A DNA stretch of 6,026 bases from Pedosphaera sp. GTDB taxonomy: Bacteria > Verrucomicrobiota > Verrucomicrobiia > Limisphaerales > Pedosphaeraceae. Shown one piece after another: positions 1 to 5,890 of the stretch. The notes below the pieces were generated by a model. The model was not told the DNA's origin. It saw only the letters and a list, made by a program, of their open reading frames with translations, and did no database searches. The number at the start of each line of letters is the position of its first letter. Position 1 is the stretch's first letter. Location: positions 1 to 6,026 of the forward strand of contig JAQGOT010000352.1 of the NCBI GenBank assembly GCA_028293465.1, given 5' to 3'. The position numbers and the translations under genes were made by a program.

Positions 1-685
1 ACACAATCTCCTGCCGCCACGCGACCTCTTCCGTCAGCGTGGGATCGGGCGTTTAATACAAATCCGTGGCATCTACGTGCAATGCCACCATCTACGGATC
101 AATGGCGCGCAAAGCCTCCACGGTCTGTACGATTCCCCGGCCCACTGCCAGCATCACCTGCACAAAGCCCCGCCACCCTCTGCGATAAGGCGGCCACCAG
201 CCGAGCTTTCCGCAATACCAGGCGGTGATGCGCGGCTCATTGAGCGGTGTATAGCAATGGATGCGTCCCTTGAAGCGCGTCGCCACCCGGGCGGCATAGT
301 CGGCCATGTAACGCGGGAAATCAGGATCGAGATACGCCCCGCCCAGCCAGGCGGGCAGACCGTAATGAACCAGGTCAACGATGGGATCGATTCCTGACTC
401 CAGGAGCAGCTCAAGCGGGCCGTCGGCCCAACTCCAATCCCAGCGCGTGGGCGTCGGTTGGACCCGGTACCATGGGATACCGTAGCGGACAATCCGCACT
501 CCCAATTCCGCCATAAGCTGGATGTCTTCGCGCCAATGCTGATAATGCCCGGTCAGTTCATATTCATCAAGGATGCGACCCGTTTGGGGCCAGGGAGCGG
601 TGATAAAGGTGTCTTCCAGACCGACCGACCACAGAAACGCACCCGGGTCCGTCAGTTGACCGAGGTTGGATTGGAGCAATGCCAT
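1..685 (-). pseudogene. GH1-like glycoside hydrolase, N-terminal part, with two in-frame stop codons; runs off left edge
   Basis: Reading leftwards from the ATG at 685, 197 codons are open and resemble the first half of family 1 glycosyl hydrolases (TIM-barrel beta-glucosidase-like). Visible landmarks are GAFLWSVGLEDTF (residues 15-27), the stretch around 61-74 ending in GIPWYRV, and YTPLNEP (145-151). In that last motif E150 is the expected acid/base catalyst of the GH1 'NEP' motif. The open frame ends at TAG (94-92) after AIDP. The same frame then reads MVALHVDATDLY, a second stop TAA (55-53), and TPDPTLTEEVAWRQEIV to the window edge. Both segments continue what this family normally has after 'ALRAIDP', so this is nonsense interruption without frameshift. 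The nucleophile motif (ITENG-like) would lie beyond the window. I chose start 685 because homology begins soon after it; an in-frame extension back to 946 does not look like protein. An AGGGA about 8 bases upstream is a weak ribosome binding site. The family call is confident. Whether the gene is dead, recoded or mis-sequenced is not settled. Confidence 0.8.
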
Positions 686-1010
686 TGTGAATGTCCCTGT
701 CCGCAACCAAACCGCCAGGCGGTCGGAAACCTGCTTGTCTGCACCCATTACCCTCCGACAGATGCGTGTTAATTTCCAGCGGCTTATTCTTCCCCCAGCC
801 ACCTTCCTCTGGATGGGACATGAGCATCGGTTGCCAAGACCCATCTGGCAAATAGGCAATGTCCCCATTGTAAAAAGCCAACCCCCGCATTTTGGCAGCA
901 CCTTGTGGGCAGCGGTGGCACCGGGCTCATCCAGACGTCCAGGCACTATTTTACTGGGGTTTCAGCGGTTTATATGCTAAAACTGAGAGCATGAGTTACG
1001 CGCAAAATTT
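686..1010. other. intergenic spacer between divergent GH1-like gene and ade
   Basis: These 325 bases separate two divergently transcribed genes, so they should hold the promoters for both. Towards ade there is a weak sigma70-like candidate (listed separately). Towards the GH1-like gene I see no good promoter. Minus-strand frames stay open through part of it (from ATGs at 946 and 890), but neither translation matches a family I recognise. I see no riboswitch consensus, tRNA or repeat. Confidence 0.5.
950..978 (+). promoter_or_regulatory. candidate sigma70-type promoter for ade
   Basis: TTTACT at 950-955 and TATGCT at 973-978 each match the -35 and -10 consensus at 4 of 6 positions, with a 17-base spacer. 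Transcription would begin near 985, giving an untranslated leader of about 26 bases before the ATG at 1011. The match is modest and could be chance, but the position is right and nothing better lies nearby. Confidence 0.35.
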
Positions 1011-2717
1011 ATGAGAGAGGTGCAGAAAAAGCTCGGCATGGCCCGGGGAGAGCGGCCGGCGGAACTGGTTTTTCGCAACGCCAACCTGGTGAATGTGTTG
1101 AGCGGTGAAATTTATCAAACACACGTCGCGGTGGCCGATGGGCGCGTGGTGGGCCTCGGGGATTACGAAGGCGAGCAGGTGATCGATCTTCAGGGCGCGT
1201 ATCTCGCGCCCAGTTTGATTGACGGCCATTTCCACGTGGAGAGTTCGATGTTGACCATGCCGGAGTTCGCGCGGGCGGTGGTGCCGCACGGAACCGGTGT
1301 GGTGGTGATTGATCCGCATGAATACGCCAACGTGCTCGGGTTGGACGGCATTCGTTATGTGCTCGAATCCAGCAAAAACCTGCCCGTGGACTTTTTTATC
1401 ATGCTCCCTTCCTGTGTGCCGGCCACGCACCTGGAAACCGCCGGCGCGCGCCTGACGGCCGACGACCTGGCCCTGATGATTGCCGATGAGCGAATCGCCG
1501 GCGTGGCGGAGTTGATGAATTACCCGGGTGTGTATCTCGGACACGAAAGCGAACTGGCCAAGATTCGGGCGGGGAAAGGCAAGGCGATCGACGGTCATGC
1601 GCCCGGGCTGCGAGGCAAAAACTTGAACGCCTACGTCCTGGCCGGGGTTCGTTCCGACCATGAATCGACGGAACTAGACGAGGCCCGGGAGAAACTGCGG
1701 CTGGGGATGCATCTGCTGCTGCGCGAAGGCAGCACGGAACGCAATCTCGGCACGCTGGCTCCGCTGATCCACCCGCATAACGCGATGAATTGTTCCTATG
1801 CCACCGACGACAAGTTGGCGGGCGACCTGGTGTCCGAGGGGCACATTGACCATTGCGTGCGCAAATCGATCCAGATGGGCATGCCGCCCATCACCGCGCT
1901 GCAAATCGCGACGATCAACACGGCGAAACATTATCGGCTGCGCAACTACGGTGCGATCGCACCCCGTTTCTGGGCGGATTTTATTGTCTTCGATGACTTG
2001 AAGAATGTGGTGGTTCGCCAGACTTACAAAAAGGGCATTCTGGTGGCTGAAAAAGGTAGGTATCTGGGCACGGATCCGGAACTGGTGCCGCAACCGCGCA
2101 GCACGATGAATTTGCGCTATCGTCCCGTGGATTTGGAAGTGAAGGCGGAAAAGCCGGGCCGGATCAAAGTCATCGAGATTGTGCCCCATCAGATTGTGAC
2201 GAAGCAGGTGTTGGAACCGCCCAAGGTTGAAGACGGCAAGGTCGTGGCGGACACTGGGCGGGACATTCTCAAACTGGTGGTGGTGGAGCGGCATCGCGCG
2301 ACCGGCAATGTTGGAGTCGGTTTTGTGCGCGGCTTCAAATTGAAACAGGGTGCATTGGGGTCCACGGTGGCCCATGACGCGCACAACCTGGTCGTCGTGG
2401 GCACCAATGATGAGGACATCCGGCGCGTCATTGAAGAACTGCAAGAGTTGAAAGGAGGGCAGGTGGCCGTGTCGCAGGGGAAAGTTAAGGCGGCCCTTGC
2501 TTTGCCGATTGCCGGCCTGGTTTCGGACAAAACGCTGGATAATGTCATCAAGCTCATTGCCGCCCTCAACGCGGCGGCGGCAGCCATGGGCTGTGACCTG
2601 GAGGCCCCGTTCATGACGCTTTCTTTCCTGAGTCTTTCCCCAATCCCGGAACTCAAGCTGACCGATCAGGGATTGATCGACGCGGTGCATCTGAAAACGA
2701 CCAGCCTGTTCGAGTAA
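1011..2717 (+). CDS. ade: adenine deaminase
   Basis: This 568-residue protein is of typical length for adenine deaminase (EC 3.5.4.2), which hydrolyses adenine to hypoxanthine and ammonia in cytoplasmic purine salvage. It has the amidohydrolase layout: a small N-terminal beta domain (about 19-66), the metal-binding HxH in DGHFHVES (H73, H75), DPHEYANV (101-108), AELMNYPGV (166-174), DGHAPGL (194-200, H196), SDHEST (215-220, H217) and YATDD (263-267) as the late barrel Asp motif. The Ade-specific C-terminal domain is also present, with STVAHDAHN (451-459) and the conserved end around PFMTLSFLSLSPIPELKLTD (533-552). All expected metal and catalytic positions appear intact. The ATG at 1011 gives an N-terminus (KKLGMARGERPAELV) that lines up with known Ade proteins. 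No clear Shine-Dalgarno precedes it; an internal ATG at 1038 would cut into the conserved start. It ends in TAA. The next gene follows 88 bases on in the same direction and may share its transcript, though nothing links their functions. Confidence 0.96.
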   Translation: MREVQKKLGMARGERPAELVFRNANLVNVLSGEIYQTHVAVADGRVVGLGDYEGEQVIDLQGAYLAPSLIDGHFHVESSMLTMPEFARAVVPHGTGVVVIDPHEYANVLGLDGIRYVLESSKNLPVDFFIMLPSCVPATHLETAGARLTADDLALMIADERIAGVAELMNYPGVYLGHESELAKIRAGKGKAIDGHAPGLRGKNLNAYVLAGVRSDHESTELDEAREKLRLGMHLLLREGSTERNLGTLAPLIHPHNAMNCSYATDDKLAGDLVSEGHIDHCVRKSIQMGMPPITALQIATINTAKHYRLRNYGAIAPRFWADFIVFDDLKNVVVRQTYKKGILVAEKGRYLGTDPELVPQPRSTMNLRYRPVDLEVKAEKPGRIKVIEIVPHQIVTKQVLEPPKVEDGKVVADTGRDILKLVVVERHRATGNVGVGFVRGFKLKQGALGSTVAHDAHNLVVVGTNDEDIRRVIEELQELKGGQVAVSQGKVKAALALPIAGLVSDKTLDNVIKLIAALNAAAAAMGCDLEAPFMTLSFLSLSPIPELKLTDQGLIDAVHLKTTSLFE

Positions 2718-2764
2718 AAACGCTCGACGTGATTACCTTCGGATTTGGACGCTCGTAAAGTATT

Positions 2765-2784
2765 GGAGCGGACGTTCCGACTCC
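2765..2784. repeat. imperfect inverted repeat between ade and the downstream membrane protein gene
   Basis: GGAGCGGA (2765-2772) pairs with TCCG-A-CTCC (2776-2784) around a three-base loop, giving an 8-bp stem with one bulged A. No T-run follows, so it is not a classical intrinsic terminator. It could be an RNA hairpin affecting transcription or processing downstream of ade, or an operator-like site for the next gene. It may also be chance. Confidence 0.35.
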
Positions 2785-2805
2785 GTTCTGCTTGCGACAG
2801 ATCCT

Positions 2806-3201
2806 ATGCTGACACGCTACCTTTCCAACCTCTCCAAGGGCCGGCTGATTCTTTGGTGTTACTTCATCTGGTACGTGGTGGTGCTGGTGCGATACTTCGA
2901 TTCCAGCGTGCGTCTGTGGCTGACCTCGCTGGGTTTGAGCGTGATCATCGGTTTCGCCCTGTTCATCAGCACCACGGCGTCGGGAACCCGGCAGGTGAAA
3001 CTGGATCCTTGGCAGGTGTTTCGCTTGTTCCTCATGCCCTTTTGCGTCTCCAGTTTTTCAGCGCTCGTGAAGGGGAAGGGGTTCGTTTTGGTTTTTTCCC
3101 CCAAACCGGGCGAGGTCCTGACGGCGGTGGCGTTATGCGCGTTGCTTTGCGGACTGGTGACCGCGCTCAGGCCGCGTGGTCAATTGGGAATCAATGCTTG
3201 A
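2806..3201 (+). CDS. small multi-pass membrane protein of unknown function
   Basis: This 131-residue protein is strongly hydrophobic, with about four likely membrane segments: residues 13-29 (rich in Ile, Leu, Trp, Tyr, Val), 37-55, 69-88 and 103-121. The loops are short and basic (RYFDSSVR at 29-36, KGKG at 89-92), and a PRGQLGINA-like tail follows the last segment. I recognise a similar style of protein (RLWLTSLGLSVIIGFAL, then FRLFLMPFCVSSFSALVKGK) from Verrucomicrobia-type genomes but know no function for it. Apart from weakly Cys-containing segments there are no catalytic or binding motifs. The ATG at 2806 sits just before the first hydrophobic segment with no clear ribosome binding site. 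It follows ade by 88 bases on the same strand and converges on the 55-residue gene, with 54 bases between their stops. A longer plus-strand reading in another frame (2745-3242) lacks membrane character and is a shadow. Confidence 0.72.
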   Translation: MLTRYLSNLSKGRLILWCYFIWYVVVLVRYFDSSVRLWLTSLGLSVIIGFALFISTTASGTRQVKLDPWQVFRLFLMPFCVSSFSALVKGKGFVLVFSPKPGEVLTAVALCALLCGLVTALRPRGQLGINA

Positions 3202-3255
3202 GAGTTGGGCGCAGCTTGACTTCGCTCCCGGCCAGTCATTGAAGCCGCCCGGCTA

Positions 3256-3423
3256 TCAACGGTTGATCAGGTACAGTGAAAGGGCGAGCAGCCCGGAAAC
3301 CAACAACCCGGCAAGGATGGCCCAGAACAGGAAAACCTTGCGCTTGCGGCGCGCAGCTCTCCCGCCCATTCCAGCGAACAAGTAGAAACGCTCTTGTTCT
3401 TTATCTTTTTTAGGCCAAAACAT
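3256..3423 (-). CDS. 55-residue basic single-pass membrane protein of unknown function
   Basis: Read from the ATG at 3423, the product begins MFWPKKDKEQERFYLFAGMG. A very basic stretch follows (RAARRKRK, about 22-29), then one hydrophobic helix (about 30-52, FLFWAILAGLLVSGLLALSLYL), ending INR. The positive cluster before the helix predicts a cytoplasmic N-terminus with the C-terminus barely crossing the membrane. The reading frame continues upstream to 3702, but that part has no protein-like composition, and the ATG at 3423 fits the start of the structured part. I have the impression that short proteins with 'YYLFPGMGGRAYRRK'-type N-termini occur in Verrucomicrobia; their function is unknown to me. 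It lies 271 bases downstream of the phosphofructokinase gene on the same strand. No strong Shine-Dalgarno is present. A very short gene always carries a risk of being spurious, but the composition here is convincing. Confidence 0.62.
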   Translation of the reverse strand: MFWPKKDKEQERFYLFAGMGGRAARRKRKVFLFWAILAGLLVSGLLALSLYLINR

Positions 3424-3694
3424 GTAATCCGTTGGCGGTGACGGGTTACACTGCCGTATCGCTGCGCACCTTGCGAGCGAAATGTGGCTTACAGCGGCGC
3501 AAAAGTCAGGGAACAAAATCGGCGCACGCTGCCTCTCAAAGTGCTCGGCCGCCGGAGGACCAAGGTTCAGGCTCGAAGCCCGATTAGTTGCTTGTATATC
3601 CAAATTTTGGCAGGGATGATGATTCCACCAACAACCCCTTGCGATTCTATCGCGCCAGGCTCCTGCCCTGATCAATCCACGAGGTGGGTGCGGT
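3424..3694. other. intergenic spacer downstream of the phosphofructokinase gene
   Basis: These 271 bases lie between two minus-strand genes. Frames are open on both strands, but the translations are rich in Arg, Pro and Cys without family resemblance. On the minus strand a short GGCT-TCG-AGCC hairpin (near 3573-3583) lacks a T-run, so it is not a convincing terminator. I see no tRNA, known small RNA signature or repeat. Confidence 0.4.
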
Positions 3695-4816
3695 TCAATC
3701 ACCTAGATTGGTACCCACGTGTCGTGCGCTTTTAACCCAAGGGTGATCAAGCGGCACCGTCTTTCGTTTACCCGCCACCTTTTCCAACGGGACCGGTTCG
3801 GTGCCTTCGCCGCGCGCCGCCACCATGACGCCGAAGCGGCCCTGGTCAATGAGATCAGCGCAGGCGGTCCCAAGCCGCGTGGCCAGCAGGCGATCCACCG
3901 CGGAAGGCGCACCGCCGCGTTGGACATAACCCAGAATGGTGACGCGGGATTCCAGGTGCGTGAGTTCTTCCAGCTCTCTCGCCAGCCGAAGGGTGTTGCC
4001 GGCATGATGCTGATCTAATTCGATGAGGGCCGCCTTGGCCTTTTTTCTTTGCGCCTTTTGTTTGGCTTTCTCCTTTTTTTCCACGGCTCGCTGATAAATC
4101 ACCGCGTCAGCTTTGGAGATCGCCCCTTCCGCGACCGCGACGATGCTGAATGGTTTGCCATTGCGGGCGCGCAGGCGGATGGCTTGGGCGATGCTCTCCA
4201 CATCGTACGGGATCTCCGGTATCAAGATCACGTCGGCGCCGCCCGCGATGCCCGCTCCCAATGCCAGCCAACCGGCACGGTGTCCCATGATTTCCACCAC
4301 CACGATCCGATGATGGCTGTGGGCGGTGCTATGGAGGCGGTCGATGGCCTCGGTGGCGATCCCCAGTGCGGTGTCAAAGCCGAAGGTCACATCGGTCAGG
4401 GCCACGTCGTTATCGATGGTTTTGGGGAGGGTGATGATATTGAGGCCTTTTTCCTTGAGTCGCAGGGCGGCTTTTTGGGTGCCACCGCCGCCCAGGCAGA
4501 CCAGAACATCCAAATGATTCTTCTCGTAGTTCTCGATGATGGCATTTGTGGCATCCAGAACCTTGCCGCCCACCGGCATGCGATCCGGGCGATCACGGCT
4601 CGTGCCCAGGATCGTGCCTCCCACCGTTAAGATTCCAGACAACGCCGCCGGGTCGAGCGGGATTGTCCGGTTTTCCATCACCCCGCGAAAACCGTCGCGA
4701 AAGCCGATGATTTGCATCCCGAAGAAACCGTGTGCGGCTTTGCCGATACCCCGAATGGCGGCATTCAAGCCGGGAGAATCTCCGCCGGAGGTTAGTATGC
4801 CAATGTGTTTTGTCAT
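3695..4816 (-). CDS. phosphofructokinase (PFK-A superfamily, group III-like)
   Basis: The 373-residue product belongs to the PfkA superfamily, which phosphorylates fructose 6-phosphate at C1 in glycolysis using ATP or pyrophosphate. Motifs in order: HIGILTSGGDSPGLNAAIR (4-22), GGTILGTSR (66-74), CLGGGGT (107-113), LPKTIDND (130-137, with the expected catalytic Asp), EAIDRLHSTAHSHHR (156-170), MGHRAGW (177-183), AGGADVILIPEIPYD (191-205) and GYVQRGG (296-302) followed by VDRLLATRLG. The phosphoryl-donor signature is mixed. The GGDGS loop of bacterial ATP-PFK reads GGGGT, so the Mg-binding Asp is Gly and the next position keeps the 'ATP-type' Gly. The later Gly of GTIDND is Lys (K132), as in PPi-type and some ATP-type group III enzymes. 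Donor specificity is therefore not decided here. A Lys/Ala-rich insertion occupies about 243-265. The start at 4816 is chosen because AAGGA lies 11 bases upstream and homology begins at once; a longer in-frame start at 4894 adds unrelated residues. The gene is divergent from the CHAD gene. Confidence 0.93.
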   Translation of the reverse strand: MTKHIGILTSGGDSPGLNAAIRGIGKAAHGFFGMQIIGFRDGFRGVMENRTIPLDPAALSGILTVGGTILGTSRDRPDRMPVGGKVLDATNAIIENYEKNHLDVLVCLGGGGTQKAALRLKEKGLNIITLPKTIDNDVALTDVTFGFDTALGIATEAIDRLHSTAHSHHRIVVVEIMGHRAGWLALGAGIAGGADVILIPEIPYDVESIAQAIRLRARNGKPFSIVAVAEGAISKADAVIYQRAVEKKEKAKQKAQRKKAKAALIELDQHHAGNTLRLARELEELTHLESRVTILGYVQRGGAPSAVDRLLATRLGTACADLIDQGRFGVMVAARGEGTEPVPLEKVAGKRKTVPLDHPWVKSARHVGTNLGD

Positions 4817-4827
4817 GTGAGCATTGT

Positions 4828-4832
4828 TCCTT
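4828..4832 (-). promoter_or_regulatory. ribosome binding site deciding the phosphofructokinase start
   Basis: On the minus strand AAGGA lies 11 bases before the ATG at 4816. It is one of the clearer Shine-Dalgarno sites in the window and supports this start over the in-frame ATG at 4894, which would add 26 residues absent from the family. Confidence 0.55.
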
Positions 4833-4931
4833 GTAGATTGGTTCTCGGGTATTAGGCCGATGGCCATGCGGTGGCGGATGCTGCCATGTCGCAAGTTTAC
4901 TCCGGGGAGGGCAAATAAGCCAATTCCGAGT

Positions 4932-4937
4932 TATAAT
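4932..4937 (+). promoter_or_regulatory. consensus -10 box (TATAAT) for the CHAD-domain gene
   Basis: A perfect TATAAT lies 56 bases before the CHAD start codon. Transcription would begin near 4944, leaving a leader of about 50 bases. No good -35 hexamer is found 16-18 bases upstream (the sequence there is G-rich, around AGGGCAAA), so the promoter may need an activator or the match may be chance. Confidence 0.4.
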
Positions 4938-4983
4938 GAAAATGGTTGGCATCGGAGGATCTGATCGAGGGCTTTCCCCCCGT

Positions 4984-4989
4984 AGGAAG
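4984..4989 (+). promoter_or_regulatory. ribosome binding site deciding the CHAD gene start
   Basis: AGGAAG ends four bases before the ATG at 4994 (seven from the AGGA core). This favours ATG 4994 over an in-frame TTG at 4946, which would add 16 residues with no CHAD character and would leave only a few bases after the predicted transcription start. Confidence 0.5.
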
Positions 4990-4993
4990 TGAT

Positions 4994-5878
4994 ATGAGCT
5001 TTAAATTAAAGGACGGAGAGAAGATTGGGCGGGGCATCCGGAAAACCGCCAGACGGGAGATTGATGCCATCATCGAACACCTTGCCGGCCGACATTTTGA
5101 AGCGGAGGGAAAGTCGGTTCACGAAGCCCGAAAACATTTGAAAAAAACTCGGGCGTTGCTGCGCCTCATTCGAGACGAACTCGGTGACCGGATCTACCGG
5201 CAGGAAAATCGGGCTTTTCGCGATGTGGGCCGAGTGCTGTCCCCCCGGCGGGATGCCGAAGTGCTGGTCAAGGCTTTGAACAATCTGCGTTGCGGCCAAT
5301 CCCCGGGGGTGAAAATGGCGCTGCTCAAATTGGAAAAAGTGCTGCTCGGCAGGCACCAACAGGCCTTTGAAACCGGGGATTGCAACCAGGATTTGGGACC
5401 CGCTCTGAAAGCGGCGCGGCGTCGGGCCGGGCATTGGCCGTTGGAAAATCTGGAATGGTCGGACTTCATTTGCGGTTTGCGGCGAAGTTACGGGCGCGGC
5501 CGCAAGGCCTTGAAGAAAGTTGAACGTGTGCGCACCAACGAGAATCTGCATGAATGGCGCAAACGGGTGAAAGATTTATTGTATCAGTTGCACCTGGTCG
5601 AGGCGGTCTGCCCAAAAGTGATCAGCAAATTGGGCGAGGAAATAGAGAAGCTTGGCGAGCATCTGGGTGAAGATCATGACCTGGCAATGCTCGACGCAAT
5701 GGCAAAAAGTGCCGGGTTGACGCTGAAGGAAACACAAGGCATTGCTCACTGCCTTGAGGTACACCGCCGTCCATTGCAGGCGGCAGCTTTTGATTTGGGC
5801 CGGCGATTTTATGCCGAAAAGCCAGACCGCTTTGCGCAGCGAATTCGCGATTGCTCGAAAACTGGCGGTGGCGGGTGA
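4994..5878 (+). CDS. CHAD domain-containing protein (probable polyphosphate-binding)
   Basis: The 294-residue protein is almost entirely a CHAD domain (conserved histidine alpha-helical domain), a two-fold helical bundle with a basic pore. CHAD proteins studied elsewhere bind inorganic polyphosphate and often sit on polyphosphate granules. The signature helices are visible: VHEARKHLKKTRALLRLIR (42-60, H43) in the first half, LHEWRKRVKDLLYQLHLVE (185-203, H186) in the second, and GEDHDLAML (225-233, H228). The charge pattern is strongly basic, with Lys/Arg facing positions repeated along the helices (for example RRRAG at 142-146 and GRGRKALKKVERVR at 167-180). No CYTH triphosphatase domain is fused, so this is a stand-alone CHAD without its own catalytic partner. 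There is no signal peptide or membrane segment, so it is probably cytoplasmic. The C-terminus ends in Gly-rich KTGGGG. It diverges from the phosphofructokinase gene across 177 bases and converges on the next gene with a 12-base gap. No ppk or ppx gene lies nearby to confirm a polyphosphate role. Confidence 0.92.
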   Translation: MSFKLKDGEKIGRGIRKTARREIDAIIEHLAGRHFEAEGKSVHEARKHLKKTRALLRLIRDELGDRIYRQENRAFRDVGRVLSPRRDAEVLVKALNNLRCGQSPGVKMALLKLEKVLLGRHQQAFETGDCNQDLGPALKAARRRAGHWPLENLEWSDFICGLRRSYGRGRKALKKVERVRTNENLHEWRKRVKDLLYQLHLVEAVCPKVISKLGEEIEKLGEHLGEDHDLAMLDAMAKSAGLTLKETQGIAHCLEVHRRPLQAAAFDLGRRFYAEKPDRFAQRIRDCSKTGGGG

Positions 5879-5890
5879 TCACAAAAACGC

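Noticed and set aside
1..95. Genetic code reassignment (stop codons read as amino acids) to explain the GH1 interruptions
   Set aside because: ade ends naturally at TAA and the PFK and CHAD genes at TGA, at family-typical lengths, and no other conserved gene here has internal stops.
686..946. N-terminal extension of the GH1-like gene back to the ATG at 946
   Set aside because: The extra 87 residues have no family resemblance and an odd Cys/Arg-rich composition; GH1 homology begins shortly after the ATG at 685.
996..1661. Long minus-strand open frame opposite ade (221 residues), and a similar one at 1674-2690
   Set aside because: They are antisense shadows of the adenine deaminase gene, with His/Arg/Gln-rich translations typical of antisense reading of GC-rich genes.
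3560..3590. T-arm-like sequence GGTTCAGGCTCGAAGCC suggesting a tRNA
   Set aside because: No acceptor stem, anticodon arm or D-arm can be paired around it.
3424..3702. Upstream extension of the 55-residue protein to 148 residues
   Set aside because: The added part is rich in Pro, His, Cys and Trp without structure, while the basic-plus-helix protein is complete from the ATG at 3423.
3484..3735. Plus-strand open frame starting with GTG in the spacer and overlapping the phosphofructokinase 3' end
   Set aside because: The translation is Arg/Pro-rich with no recognisable domain, has no ribosome binding site, and runs antisense into a certain gene.
4946..4993. TTG start for the CHAD gene, adding 16 residues
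   Set aside because: The ATG at 4994 has a good AGGAAG site, and the extra residues carry no CHAD-like sequence.
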